Origin: Hymenobacter jejuensis
GTDB taxonomy: Bacteria > Bacteroidota > Bacteroidia > Cytophagales > Hymenobacteraceae
Reading direction: 5' to 3'
Assembly: GCF_006337165.1 (NCBI RefSeq)
Contig: NZ_CP040896.1
Span: 3,658,001-3,722,000 of the forward strand
DNA: 64,000 nt
Shown here: positions 8,226 to 17,036 of the stretch, piece by piece
Numbering within the stretch: the first letter of the stretch is position 1
How the letters are laid out: each line of letters opens with the position of its first letter
Position numbers and translations under genes: made by a program
The notes under the pieces: model-generated
What the model was told of the DNA's origin: nothing
The model's input: only the letters and a program-made list of their open reading frames with translations
The model's database searches: none

Positions 8226-9908
8226 ATGTTCAAAAACACGATTTCCAATCTGGGCCGTATTCGGCAAGTAGTGGAAGTGCTGGTGCGCTATGGCTTTGAG
8301 GATGTGGTAACTAACACAACGTTGCGCCGCCTCGTGCCCCAGAAGCGCCGCCTCTCGTGGCAGCACGCCGAGCGCCCGGTATTTGAAACGACGCGCTGGG
8401 AGCGCATCCGGATGGTGATTGAGGAGCTCGGCCCCACGTTCATCAAGCTGGCGCAGGCCCTAAGTAACCGCCCTGATCTGTTGCCCGAGCCGCTCATCGA
8501 CGAGTTTCAGAAGCTGCAAAGCGACGTGCCGCCTTTTGATGTGCAGGTGGCCAAGCAAATCATCGAGCAGGAATTGGGCCGCCCGATTTCGGAGGTGTTT
8601 ACCGAGTTCGACGATGTGCCGTTAGGCTCGGCCAGCATTGGGCAGGTGCACCGGGCGCGGCTGCTGACGGGCGAGGCCGTGGTGATAAAAGTGCAGCGCC
8701 CCGACGTGCAGGAAAAGGTGCGCACCGACCTGAACCTGCTGCACGAACTGGTACGCCTGACCGCCGGTTTTTTGCGCAACCAAGGCCTTTCCAACCCCCA
8801 GGACATCGTGGATGCGTTTGAGCGCAGCATGATGAAGGAGCTAGACTACACTTCCGAAGCGCGGAGTATGGAACAGTTTCGGAAGCTCTACGAGAGCTAC
8901 ACAACGTTCTATATTCCAAAGCCTTACCGCGAGTTCTCAACGGCCAAGATTCTCATTATTGAGTTTGTGAGTGGCTGCAAGATCTCGGATAAGCAGCAGT
9001 TGCTGGCCTGGGGACTGAGCCCGGAGAAAGTCGCCGAAACCGGCATGGACATTTACCTGACGCAAATCTTCGAGTTCGGGATTTTCCACGCCGACCCGCA
9101 CCCTGGCAACGTGCTGGTGCGTCCCGATGGCACGCTGGTGCTCATTGATTTCGGGATGGTAGGGAAACTTACCAAGCAGCAGAAGTACGCCTTTGCCGGC
9201 GTGTTTATTGGCATGGCCCGGCAGGATGCGCGCAGCATGGCGCTGAATTTTCGCCGCCTCGCGCTCACGGCCGACATTCCCGACATGCGCGCCTTCGAAG
9301 CCGACCTCACTGACCTCATCGAAGACTTTACGATGCTCGACGTGAAGGAAATGAGCATGTCGGACCTCGCCGATCGCTTGCAAATCATCATCTACGACTA
9401 CAAGCTGCAAGTGCCTGGGGCAGTGTTTCTTATCCTGCGGGCGCTGGTGATTCTGGAGGGCATTGGCAAGGTTTTGCATCCTTCGTTCAACACCTTCGAG
9501 TTTGTGCGGCCCTACGGCGCGCGCATCATTGCCGAGCAATATTCTACCGAAAACATCCTGAGCGAAGCGCAGTACACCGGCACCCAGTTGCTGGCCCTGA
9601 TCCAGACGCTGCCCACGGATATCCGCCAGATCATGCGCAAAATCAGTCGAGGCGATTTGCGGGTTCGGGTAGAACTATCTGGATATCAATTGCTTATGCG
9701 CAAGGCTGACCAGTTGGTCAGCCGCACGATCATTGCCTTGCTGGCCGTGGCTTTTTTGCTGTTTTCGGGGCTGAGCTTGCTGGGGCACTACACGGCCGAC
9801 ATGCCGTATTACCGCGGCATGCCGGTTATTACGTGGTGGGGGTTTAGTATCACGTCGTTTCTGCTGTTGGTGCTGCTTATTCTAGGCACCCGAAAGCGGA
9901 AAGAGTAA
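8226..9908 (+). CDS. ABC1/AarF/UbiB-family atypical kinase
   Basis: This 560-residue membrane-associated protein-kinase-like ATPase belongs to the family linked to isoprenoid quinone synthesis (ubiquinone elsewhere; this organism probably makes menaquinone, since menC is nearby). It shows the A-rich loop GSASIGQVHRARL (about 138-150), VVIKVQRP, the catalytic HADPHPGN (about 295) and metal-binding LIDFGMVG (about 315). The family KxGQ segment reads FIKLAQALSNRPD here, so Gly is replaced by Ala. Two C-terminal transmembrane helices occupy about 500-555, with the last residues basic. Length is normal. Confidence 0.88.
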   Translation: MFKNTISNLGRIRQVVEVLVRYGFEDVVTNTTLRRLVPQKRRLSWQHAERPVFETTRWERIRMVIEELGPTFIKLAQALSNRPDLLPEPLIDEFQKLQSDVPPFDVQVAKQIIEQELGRPISEVFTEFDDVPLGSASIGQVHRARLLTGEAVVIKVQRPDVQEKVRTDLNLLHELVRLTAGFLRNQGLSNPQDIVDAFERSMMKELDYTSEARSMEQFRKLYESYTTFYIPKPYREFSTAKILIIEFVSGCKISDKQQLLAWGLSPEKVAETGMDIYLTQIFEFGIFHADPHPGNVLVRPDGTLVLIDFGMVGKLTKQQKYAFAGVFIGMARQDARSMALNFRRLALTADIPDMRAFEADLTDLIEDFTMLDVKEMSMSDLADRLQIIIYDYKLQVPGAVFLILRALVILEGIGKVLHPSFNTFEFVRPYGARIIAEQYSTENILSEAQYTGTQLLALIQTLPTDIRQIMRKISRGDLRVRVELSGYQLLMRKADQLVSRTIIALLAVAFLLFSGLSLLGHYTADMPYYRGMPVITWWGFSITSFLLLVLLILGTRKRKE

Positions 9909-9930
9909 CGGAAAGGCTTGTTCTGACACG

Positions 9931-9967
9931 AAATCGCCCCACTAGTTAGTAACCAGTGGGGCGATTT
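9931..9967. terminator. Bidirectional hairpin terminator
   Basis: AAATCGCCCCACT pairs with AGTGGGGCGATTT around a short loop, between the convergent aarF-like gene and the small gene on the minus strand. T runs are present on both strands. Confidence 0.85.
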
Positions 9968-9990
9968 TGCTCAGAGAGCTACGAGCAAAC

Positions 9991-10137
9991 TTAGTGCGCG
10001 TGAATACGCTTGCGCTTTTGCCGACGCCGTTCCTGCGCCTGCTTTACCCGGCGATGCAGTTCCTGCTGGGCAGTTTCGGCTTGGCTCGAAGCGTCCGACG
10101 AGGTCGTCGCTGCGTTGTTGGATTCAGTGGAGGCCAT
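9991..10137 (-). CDS. Small basic hypothetical protein (48 aa)
   Basis: The frame opens at 10218, but the ATG at 10137 gives a more natural 48-residue protein: a Ser/Thr/Ala-rich start followed by a strongly basic helix (QQELHRRVKQAQERRRQKRKR). The tail could bind nucleic acid or be a coiled coil. No family is recognised. It faces the aarF-like gene across a bidirectional terminator, which favours a real transcript. Confidence 0.45.
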   Translation of the reverse strand: MASTESNNAATTSSDASSQAETAQQELHRRVKQAQERRRQKRKRIHAH

Positions 10138-10223
10138 AACAAAAGAGTTGGTGTGAATCCTTGCGTATACGTAGGGCAGCGACAGGGTTTGCCGAGGATT
10201 GGAAATAAAATTTGGCAACCGCT

Positions 10224-10712
10224 TCAGCCTTGGCTGTAATCGGCTACTTCAACTTGCAGATACTGAGCTAACAAAGCGGCTTTCTCCACTGCTTCCCTAC
10301 GCTTCTGCAAGTCGTATTCTTGCACAACAATTCCTTGGGCCGAGTCGCGAACTGATAGCAGTAGGATATATCCTGCATGCTTCTTATTCACGACTTGGCC
10401 GACCTTGGTTGTGGTTGTAGTTCCGTAAGCGTAATACTTCAAAACCACCCGGACGATATCGGGGAGGGCATCCCACTGGCCACCTGTTATGCCAGCGAAA
10501 CGAGTATAGAAGCGGTATCTTTTGTTAGTAAAATCAAACGAAATCCCTTGCTCAAGCGGAGTTATCGGATAAACCAGTAGCAAGCAAAGGCTCGTTTCAA
10601 TCATGTAATTACTTACCGCTAGCATTGCAGCAGCTAAGACCAGCGCCCAAACTATCGCTGTCTGGCCGGCAAATCGAAGGTTTTGCTTTAAGCAAACTGA
10701 GTACAGATTCAT
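10224..10712 (-). CDS. Membrane-anchored hypothetical protein, tandem paralogue B
   Basis: About 162 residues from the ATG at 10712 (an upstream ATG at 10751 adds 13 residues). Two hydrophobic segments at the N-terminus (AIVWALVLAAAMLAV and ETSLCLLLVYPIT) precede a soluble domain. The soluble part aligns with the adjacent upstream gene: GGQWDALPDIVRVVLK, YILLLSVRDSAQGIVVQEY, and a C-terminal AALLAQYLQVEVADY. The start at 10712 puts the first membrane segment at the same place as in the paralogue. Unknown function. It lies 45 bases after its paralogue and is probably co-transcribed. Confidence 0.65.
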   Translation of the reverse strand: MNLYSVCLKQNLRFAGQTAIVWALVLAAAMLAVSNYMIETSLCLLLVYPITPLEQGISFDFTNKRYRFYTRFAGITGGQWDALPDIVRVVLKYYAYGTTTTTKVGQVVNKKHAGYILLLSVRDSAQGIVVQEYDLQKRREAVEKAALLAQYLQVEVADYSQG

Positions 10713-10757
10713 CACTTTTGAAAAGCCCAAGCCGGATAGGCCCGCCTGCATTGTGCC

Positions 10758-11264
10758 TTACGCCTGCTCGAACAAGGCGACCTCGACGTCGAGATAGGCA
10801 GCCAGTTCATCGGCCAATTCCAAGGCCTCTGGCTTTTCTGATTCGTGAAACTTCTTCACAATAATACCTTTCGCCGACTGTCCCACCGATAACATAACTA
10901 TGTAATAGTGAACGGGATTGTTGACCTGCCAACCTCGTCTGCCGGCAATTGGAAGCTCCGAAAAAAACTTAACCACTACCCGATTTACAGGGGGAAGCGG
11001 CTGCCAAGTGCCAACTTTCATTCCGAGGACTGTAGCAAAATACCGATAACGTCTTCTGGAAGGATCAAGGGCAAAATCAGTGCTGCTGAAACCAAGAACA
11101 CAGGCCACTATGAGGCTGATGATGGCCAGCGTGGCGAACATGCGGGCGATAGAAGCCGAATTGCTTTGCGTCGCCATCACGCAACACGTAAATCCTAAAG
11201 CAAGCAGGAACGGGAACCCCCAGCGCGCTACGAAGCCTCTAGATTGGATGGTAGTGATGAACAT
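10758..11264 (-). CDS. Membrane-anchored hypothetical protein, tandem paralogue A
   Basis: The 168-residue protein has two N-terminal transmembrane segments (about 15-35 and 42-60) and a cytoplasmic-type domain sharing the pattern G-W-LP-RVV-K-F, Y-I-LSV-SA-GI-VKK and LADELAAYLDVEVA with the next gene. The two are diverged (perhaps a third identical by eye), so the duplication is not recent. The family is not recognised. The context (beta-barrel protein upstream, small basic protein downstream) gives no function. Confidence 0.65.
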   Translation of the reverse strand: MFITTIQSRGFVARWGFPFLLALGFTCCVMATQSNSASIARMFATLAIISLIVACVLGFSSTDFALDPSRRRYRYFATVLGMKVGTWQPLPPVNRVVVKFFSELPIAGRRGWQVNNPVHYYIVMLSVGQSAKGIIVKKFHESEKPEALELADELAAYLDVEVALFEQA

Positions 11265-11333
11265 TACAGCAGGTTAGCGCCAAGAATGCTTCAGTAGATG
11301 CTAATTCTGCACTTGCAACAGCACCCGCTAAGT

Positions 11334-12485
11334 CTAGAAAATGATTCCTAAATCGAGGCGCAGGGATTTGTGCGTGGGTGCCGATTCGTAAAAACCCGTG
11401 GCATCAAGCATTTGGTCCGTGCGCACTTCCAGGCTCAGAGTTGGCAACGAGGCCCGTTGCACCAAAATGCCCGCGCCACCCGCTAAGCCAAAGCTGGCAC
11501 CACCCGGGTTGTGAAGCGCATGCTTATCCGGCTCGGTCTGGTTGGAACTCTGGAAAATGTTGGCAGACTGATTGTTGAAATTGAGACCGTAACTCGGTCC
11601 GGCATTCAAGTAGGGGTGTATGGACTTGCGGCCGAAGGTATAGCGCAACAACAACGGAATCTGGAGCTGCGAATACCGAACGGACGTTGTGAGTGTCGTT
11701 GTATAAGCTGCGTAGCCGTTGAAATAATCGATGGGGCCATACGAGCTACGCAGCGCCAGATAGGTAATTTCTACCAATGCAGATAGCCTAGACTTGTTGG
11801 TAGTTTGCACAAATAGCCCTACCTGATAACCCAGGGCTTTCTGATGCTGACCAGTATAAGGCTTTTGGGAGAACTTGAAGTCTGATGCGTTAAGGCCCGC
11901 TTTTATGCCATAGGAAGTTCGTATTCCGTTGGGTGCTTTCACAACTTGGCTAGGCTGTTGTGGCTGACGGCAAGTATTATAGGTTGTAATCAGAGAAGTC
12001 ACACCCGGAGTGGTGTACGGATAGCGGCTTTCGATTTTGCTGTATGTAAAATCCAGCGTTGGGCACCCAGTAAGTACTTTCAGATAAGTCAAGCGAGCTG
12101 TGCCCGGCGCCACTTCTATAACATAAGCTGTATCAGCGGGCTGCAAATAATAACGTAGATCTCCATCCGTGTTTTTGCCGGTATACAAGCTAACAAAGCC
12201 ATGCACCAGTGGCGCTACGAACTGACGGTTGCCATGAGGCCCAACCGCTTTGCTGACCCCAATAGGCCCGTCAGCGTCGCCGTAGCTAGTAACCTCTGCG
12301 GGAGCAAACTCAGTAGTACCTTTTCCTTCTTGATACAGGCGTACTGTTTTGAGTTTTTCTGGTATTTGCAGTCGACCGCGCAAGGTGTCGCCGCCAGCAG
12401 TAACAAGGTAATCCTGATTAACACGCTGGGCGGTAGCCGCAAACGCAGTGAGCCCAAAGGCTGCTAGTAAAACAAATGACTTCAC
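11334..12485 (-). CDS. Outer-membrane beta-barrel family protein
   Basis: The 383-residue exported protein begins with a signal peptide (KSFVLLAAFGLTAFAATAQ) from a GTG start at 12485; no in-frame ATG precedes the signal. The first half (about 20-190) has no recognised fold and includes short beta-rich segments. The second half (about 190-383) resembles the PorT-like outer-membrane beta-barrel domain common in Bacteroidota: YGIKAGLNASDF, GYQVGLFVQ, LQIPLLLRYTFG, PYLNAGPSYGL and a final LDLGIIF strand. Its role is unknown. It is followed downstream by the tandem paralogue pair. Confidence 0.7.
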   Translation of the reverse strand: MKSFVLLAAFGLTAFAATAQRVNQDYLVTAGGDTLRGRLQIPEKLKTVRLYQEGKGTTEFAPAEVTSYGDADGPIGVSKAVGPHGNRQFVAPLVHGFVSLYTGKNTDGDLRYYLQPADTAYVIEVAPGTARLTYLKVLTGCPTLDFTYSKIESRYPYTTPGVTSLITTYNTCRQPQQPSQVVKAPNGIRTSYGIKAGLNASDFKFSQKPYTGQHQKALGYQVGLFVQTTNKSRLSALVEITYLALRSSYGPIDYFNGYAAYTTTLTTSVRYSQLQIPLLLRYTFGRKSIHPYLNAGPSYGLNFNNQSANIFQSSNQTEPDKHALHNPGGASFGLAGGAGILVQRASLPTLSLEVRTDQMLDATGFYESAPTHKSLRLDLGIIF

Positions 12486-12560
12486 GTAAAAAAAGGTAGA
12501 GTTTTGGCAACAGAGATTGAAAATAGAACAACAGGAATATTCGACTTCAAAGAAACCGCG

Positions 12561-12618
12561 CTTTCAAGTAAGAAAAAAGCCCTGGCACGTGCGCCAGGGC
12601 TTTTTTCTTACTTGAAAG
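12561..12618. terminator. Long perfect inverted repeat, bidirectional terminator
   Basis: Two 26-base arms (12561-12586 and 12593-12618) are perfectly complementary, with loop ACGTGC. The core stem GCCCTGGC is flanked by A6 and T6 tracts that lie inside the stem. It sits just after the phosphohexomutase stop on the minus strand. Confidence 0.8.
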
Positions 12619-12629
12619 GAATTTGTAAT

Positions 12630-14369
12630 CTACCGTAGCTTCATGTCGTCGATGATGCGGGCAATGCGCTCGGTCAAGATGCGGTTTTCCATCTCGTAAT
12701 CCACGGCCGATTTTAGCGGTTGTTTTACGCTGAAATAGAATTTGATCTTCGGCTCGGTACCCGATGGGCGGGCTGAAATCTTGCTGCCGTCGGCGGTGAT
12801 GAATTGTAGCACGTTGGAGGCTTCCAGGCCCGTTGGGGTTTCGATGCCCGTCCGCAGGTCATGTAGGGTACCTTTCTGATAATCACGCACTTCTACCACC
12901 GGTGAGCCGGCAATAGTAGCGGGCGGATTGGCCCGCAGATCGCGCATCATTTCCTGGATCTCCTCGGCGCCGCGCTGGCCTTTTTTCGTGATCGAAATCA
13001 AGTCTTCCTTATACAGCCCGTACTCGGCGTACATGGCTACCATTGCCTCGTACAGCGACTGGCCACGGTCTTTGGCCACGGCGGCCATCTCGGCAATAAG
13101 GGCGCAGGCCGACACTGCGTCTTTGTCGCGCACGAAGCTGCCGATCATGTAACCGTAGCTCTCCTCGCCGCCGCCGATGTACGTTTCCTTGCCTTCCAGA
13201 TCGCGGATGATGCCCGCAATGTACTTGAAGCCCGTGAGCGTCTGGTACGCCTTTACGCCGTGGGCATACGCAATATCGCCGAGCACGTCGCTGGTTACGA
13301 TGGTGTAGACGATGAAGTCCTGATCGGTCATTTTGCCGGCCTGTTTGCGGGCCGACAGCAAATAGTGCGTCAGCAAAGCTGCCGTCTGGTTGCCGTTGAC
13401 GAGCACCCATTCGCCGTTGCTGTTTTTTACGCCGATGCCTACCCGGTCCGAGTCGGGGTCGGTGGCCAGCACAATATCCGCGTCAAGCTGCTTGGCTTGG
13501 TCGAGGGCGATTTGCATGGCCGCTTTCTCCTCGGGATTGGGCGAAACCACCGTCGGGAAGTTACCGTCCGGGGTGGCCTGCTCCTGCACGATGTGCACAT
13601 TCGTAAACCCGAAGCGCTCTAATGCCTTGGGTACCAACGTGATACCAGTACCATGCAAGGGCGTGTACACGATCTTCAGATCGTGCTGGCGCTGAATCGC
13701 CGCCGGGTTGATGCTAAGTTTCTGTACTTCAGTAAGATATGCATCGTCCAAATCGGCACCGATCATGTGGATGCGCGACTCGTCGGCCTGAAACTTCACT
13801 TCGTCAACGGAATGAATGGCGTTGACCTCGTGGATGATGTTCTTGTCGTGGGGCGCAACTACTTGCGCGCCGTCCTGCCAATACACCTTATAGCCGTTGT
13901 ACTCTTTGGGGTTGTGCGAAGCCGTGACCACGACGCCGCTTTGGCACCCCAAGTGCCGAATCGTGTACGATAGCTCCGGCGTAGGTCGCAGATCCTCAAA
14001 CAGATACACCGTAATGCCGTTGGCCGAAAAAATGCCGGCCGCAATGCGCGCAAACTCCCGGCTGTTGTTGCGCGAGTCGTGGGCGATGGCCACCTTAATT
14101 TCCTGGTTCGGGAAAGATTTCACGAGGTAGTTGCAAAGCCCTTGCGTGGCCATGCCCAGGGTGTAGCGGTTCATGCGGTTGGAGCCCGTGCCCATTACGC
14201 CGCGCAGGCCGCCCGTGCCAAACTCCAGATTGCGGTAAAAAGCGTCGCTCAGGGCTTCTTCCTGGCTGCCATCCGCCATTAACTGACGAATATTAGCCTT
14301 TGATTCTTCGTCATAATTACCTGATAACCAGGTATTTATCTTTTCTTGGATTTCGGTAGTCAGCGCCAT
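12630..14369 (-). CDS. Phospho-sugar mutase (phosphoglucomutase/phosphomannomutase)
   Basis: The 579-residue cytoplasmic enzyme of the alpha-D-phosphohexomutase family interconverts hexose 1- and 6-phosphates. All four domains are marked: the phosphoserine loop VVTASHNPKEYNGYKVYW (about 140-157), the Mg-binding DPDSDRVG (about 303-310), the sugar-specificity loop GGEESYGYMIG (about 405-415) and the phosphate-binding RPSGTEPKIKFYFS near 540. The length (about 580) fits the PgcA/PGM2-like group, which acts on glucose or ribose phosphates. Sugar preference cannot be fixed by eye. It is flanked by hairpins, so likely monocistronic. Confidence 0.88.
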   Translation of the reverse strand: MALTTEIQEKINTWLSGNYDEESKANIRQLMADGSQEEALSDAFYRNLEFGTGGLRGVMGTGSNRMNRYTLGMATQGLCNYLVKSFPNQEIKVAIAHDSRNNSREFARIAAGIFSANGITVYLFEDLRPTPELSYTIRHLGCQSGVVVTASHNPKEYNGYKVYWQDGAQVVAPHDKNIIHEVNAIHSVDEVKFQADESRIHMIGADLDDAYLTEVQKLSINPAAIQRQHDLKIVYTPLHGTGITLVPKALERFGFTNVHIVQEQATPDGNFPTVVSPNPEEKAAMQIALDQAKQLDADIVLATDPDSDRVGIGVKNSNGEWVLVNGNQTAALLTHYLLSARKQAGKMTDQDFIVYTIVTSDVLGDIAYAHGVKAYQTLTGFKYIAGIIRDLEGKETYIGGGEESYGYMIGSFVRDKDAVSACALIAEMAAVAKDRGQSLYEAMVAMYAEYGLYKEDLISITKKGQRGAEEIQEMMRDLRANPPATIAGSPVVEVRDYQKGTLHDLRTGIETPTGLEASNVLQFITADGSKISARPSGTEPKIKFYFSVKQPLKSAVDYEMENRILTERIARIIDDMKLR

Positions 14370-14796
14370 GTAGGGAGGGGGTAAAAGCGAAGGTTCAGAG
14401 TAGGAGACTCAAAGAAAGAAGAAAATGCCGAAGCATGGTAGTGTGAGCCCAAGGTCACATGAATATGCGATTGAAATGTTGGCTTTTTTTTCCGCACTTG
14501 CGAAGGAAAATGGCCGTGCTGTGGATGGGCTAAACAGCACGGCCTCAGGTGGTAGTGTAGCCCTCTCGGATTACTCTTTCAATGCCATGAAACAGATTCA
14601 TCGCCTCATTAACCTGCTGATGATCGTGGTGCTGCTCGTGCTGCTACTCATCCCGGTAGCGGTCGTATTTGCCCACAAACCAGCGCCCACTGACAAGCCG
14701 GCGCAACACGGCAGAACGGCGGTCCGCCTCGTTGTGTTTCACCAAGCTCCAAATAGCTTGGGGGCCACGGGCGTCAATGCGTTGTATCTGGCTTAA
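14370..14796. other. Gap with ambiguous short reading frames on both strands
   Basis: No confident gene is present. On the plus strand an ATG at 14587 starts a 69-residue frame with a signal-like membrane segment (INLLMIVVLLVLLLIPVAVVFAH), ending at 14796. On the minus strand an open frame covers about 14796-14644 with plausible protein composition (SLVKHNEADRRSAVLRRL, GRWFVGKYDRYRDE), but it lacks an ATG after the terminator at 14800. Both have natural codon use. The minus-strand frame could be a gene remnant. Confidence 0.35.
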
Positions 14797-14799
14797 AAA

Positions 14800-14835
14800 A
14801 AAGCCCCAACCTCCGGGTTCGGAAGCTAGGGCTTT
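14800..14835. terminator. Terminator hairpin downstream of the HPPD gene
   Basis: AAAGCCC (14800-14806) pairs with GGGCTTT (14829-14835), with an inner TCCG/CGGA stem. A and T tracts flank it on both sides. Confidence 0.7.
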
Positions 14836-14881
14836 ATATTTATATTGGCTGTAGAGTGCTGTCAGCCAACGGATTAGATTT

Positions 14882-16015
14882 TTATAAATTACCCCGCAAC
14901 GCCTGTTCGCGTTCGATGGCTTCGAACAAGGCTTTGAAATTGCCTTTCCCAAAGCTCTTGGCGCCTTTGCGCTGGATGATCTCGTAGAACACCGTCGGGC
15001 GGTCTTCTACGGGCTTCGTAAAAATCTGAAGCAGATAGCCTTCTTCATCGCGATCGACGAGCAGGTTCAAGGCCTTAATCGATTCTAGGTCTTCCTCAAT
15101 GGCCCCTACGCGGTCGAGCAGGTCTTCGTAATACGTTTCGGGCACGCTCAGAAACTCGACGCCCCGGCGGCGCAGCTCCGTTACGGTGCGGCGAATGTCG
15201 TGGGTGATGATGGCAATGTGCTGAACGCCAGGCGAATGATAGAAATCGAGATACTCTTCAATCTGCGACTTTTTCTTGCCCTCGGCCGGCTCGTTAATCG
15301 GGAATTTGACAAACCCGTTGCCGTTGCTCACCACTTTCGACATCAACGCCGAATACTCCGTGCTGATGTCGTCGTCGTCGAAGGTGATGAGCAGTTTGAA
15401 GCCCATCACGTCTTCGTAAAACTTCACCCACTGGTTCATTTCGCCCCAGCCCACGTTGCCCACGCAGTGGTCGATGTACTCGAGGCCCACGGGCTCGCCT
15501 TGCGGAACGTTGCTGGTTTTGGCTACGAAGCCGGGCAGAAAGGGCCCGCTGTAGTTGGTGCGCTCGACAAAAGTGTGGATGGTTTCGCCGTAGGTATAAA
15601 TGCCGGCCAGCGTGACTTCGCCGTGCTCATCCTTAAGGGTATAGGGCTCGAAAGCAGGCTTGGCGCCGCGCTTGGTGGTTTCCTCAAAGGATTTGCGGGC
15701 ATCGTCGACCCACAGCGCCATCACTTTCACGCCGTCGCTGTGCTGGCGCACGTGCTCCGTAATTTCGGAATCGGGCAGGAGGGAAGTGGTGAGTACCAGC
15801 CGGATTTTGCCCTGTTGCAATACGTAGCTGGCGCGGTCGCGCAGACCGGTTTCGGGGCCAGCGTAAGCCACTAGTTGATAGCCGAATGCAGCCTGGTAAT
15901 AATACGCCGACTGCTTGGCATTGCCGACGTAAAACTCGAGGTGATCGGTGCCGTTGAGCGGGAGAAAATCGTGCGCAGGGTGGGCCTGCACAGCGGGCGA
16001 AGTCATGGTTTCCAT
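14882..16015 (-). CDS. hppD: 4-Hydroxyphenylpyruvate dioxygenase
   Basis: HPPD converts 4-hydroxyphenylpyruvate to homogentisate in tyrosine breakdown, using Fe(II) and O2. The protein has two vicinal-oxygen-chelate domains. The iron ligands are visible as His in YIDHCVGNV (about 195), His in GVQHIAIIT (about 275) and Glu in VFYEIIQRKG (about 355). The C-terminal gate helix SFGKGNFKALFEAIE is intact. The ATG at 16015 gives 377 residues, the usual family length; the frame is open to 16087 but the extra residues are not family-like. Homogentisate dioxygenase and later genes are not in the window. Confidence 0.93.
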   Translation of the reverse strand: METMTSPAVQAHPAHDFLPLNGTDHLEFYVGNAKQSAYYYQAAFGYQLVAYAGPETGLRDRASYVLQQGKIRLVLTTSLLPDSEITEHVRQHSDGVKVMALWVDDARKSFEETTKRGAKPAFEPYTLKDEHGEVTLAGIYTYGETIHTFVERTNYSGPFLPGFVAKTSNVPQGEPVGLEYIDHCVGNVGWGEMNQWVKFYEDVMGFKLLITFDDDDISTEYSALMSKVVSNGNGFVKFPINEPAEGKKKSQIEEYLDFYHSPGVQHIAIITHDIRRTVTELRRRGVEFLSVPETYYEDLLDRVGAIEEDLESIKALNLLVDRDEEGYLLQIFTKPVEDRPTVFYEIIQRKGAKSFGKGNFKALFEAIEREQALRGNL

Positions 16016-16183
16016 GGGGTGGGAAATAGGTTGGGTGGCAAAAACGGAATCGAGGTAAAAATAAGGCTTTGTTGCCATACGCTCCACCGGGCAGGGAAGC
16101 AGGCGCTACATTTGCCGGACGTGTGTTAGAATTGCAGAATACTTGCCACCTTTGTTTATCCATTTTACGTATCCGTGCTTTTT

Positions 16184-16570
16184 ATGAACACCGAAGACCT
16201 CAACCGCGCCCTCGTTACGCTCATCCAGAAGAAGCAGGAGCTTCAGGTGCTGCCCTACAGCGACGACCGCTACGATGATCTGGAGGAGGAACTGCACGAC
16301 CTTGAAGATGATTTCAACGAACAGTACGGCACTTTCCTCGAAGAAGCCCTCGAAAAAGTTCATGCTGATCTGGGCTCTGATACCGACGTGCTGCTGCCTA
16401 CGGCCTATCTACCCAGTCGCATCGACGGGGACGTATCACCGAAGGAAGGCGTCTGGATCGATTCGGAGAAGTACCCCAGCAAAGAAGCTCGCCTGACGCT
16501 GTTGCCAAACCCCACGCGCGTAATACTCACGGTGGGCAAAACCGTGAAGCAGGAAGTCTGGAAGGCATAA
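16184..16570 (+). CDS. Acidic hypothetical protein
   Basis: 128 residues from the ATG at 16184 (a GTG at 16175 is possible). The first 60 residues are helical and very acidic (DDLEEELHDLEDDFNEQYG). The second half is mixed beta (VLLPTAYLPSRI, GVWIDSEKYPSKEARLTLLP, RVILTVGKTV). It is soluble, without signal or membrane segments. It resembles conserved Bacteroidota proteins of unknown function; no name is justified. A strong terminator follows. Confidence 0.65.
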   Translation: MNTEDLNRALVTLIQKKQELQVLPYSDDRYDDLEEELHDLEDDFNEQYGTFLEEALEKVHADLGSDTDVLLPTAYLPSRIDGDVSPKEGVWIDSEKYPSKEARLTLLPNPTRVILTVGKTVKQEVWKA

Positions 16571-16587
16571 GGCCTTTCACAACCCGC

Positions 16588-16640
16588 AGAAACGTCCATC
16601 CTGCTACGCTCGGCGTAGGAGGATGGACGTTTCTTTTTTT
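16588..16640 (+). terminator. Intrinsic terminator
   Basis: AGAAACGTCCATCCT (16588-16602) pairs with AGGATGGACGTTTCT, with an inner CTACG/CGTAG stem, followed by T7. Confidence 0.85.
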
Positions 16641-16643
16641 GCA

Positions 16644-16668
16644 TAAACATTTGGTAATCAATGATTTA
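16644..16668. repeat. Intergenic palindromic element, copy overlapping a start codon
   Basis: Core TGGTAATCA (8/9), arms 4/6 each. The next gene's ATG (16661) lies inside the right arm. Confidence 0.45.
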
Positions 16669-17011
16669 TATAACTGCAGAAATTTCCGACTGGCAGACCG
16701 CCCAAACAAACGGCGTTTTTGCCAGTGCCGATCTGAAGGCCGAGGGCTTTATCCATAGTTCCGAACGGCAGCAGGTACTTGAAACGGCCCGGCGGTACTA
16801 CTCCGGCCGGTCGGACTTACTGCTCCTGGAAATCGACGAAGATCGCTTAGCCACCACTGGCATACGCTTGGAACGCGAGTGGGTGGGCTCGCGTGGCGAA
16901 GCGTTTGCCCACGTATTTGGCCCAATTCCGGTCGCGGCCGTGCGACGGCTGTGGCCGTTTTCAGTAGCCTCGAACGGCACAGCCGTACTGCCGCCAGACT
17001 TAGAAAAATAG
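16661..17011 (+). CDS. DUF952 family protein
   Basis: A 116-residue cytoplasmic protein matching DUF952: MIYITAEISDWQ at the start, EGFIHSSERQQVLETA near residues 27-42, LLLLEIDEDRL near 55 and EAFAHVFGPIPVAAV near 83-98. The conserved GFIH-S motif is intact. The biochemical role of the family is unknown; a glutathione-S-transferase-like domain name is sometimes attached but nothing here supports it. It follows a terminator and is probably a separate transcript. Confidence 0.82.
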   Translation: MIYITAEISDWQTAQTNGVFASADLKAEGFIHSSERQQVLETARRYYSGRSDLLLLEIDEDRLATTGIRLEREWVGSRGEAFAHVFGPIPVAAVRRLWPFSVASNGTAVLPPDLEK

Positions 17012-17036
17012 GGCAGTGGAACTACAGGGAGTGAGG

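Noticed and set aside
14805-14835. GGGTTCGGA resembling a tRNA T-loop
   Set aside because: It is the loop and inner stem of a terminator; no acceptor, D or anticodon arms can be found around it.
14644-14952. Minus-strand frame of 102 codons running from the HPPD gene into the gap
   Set aside because: It begins inside hppD and runs through a terminator hairpin; only the last 50 codons look protein-like and they lack an ATG. It is described as a possible remnant instead.
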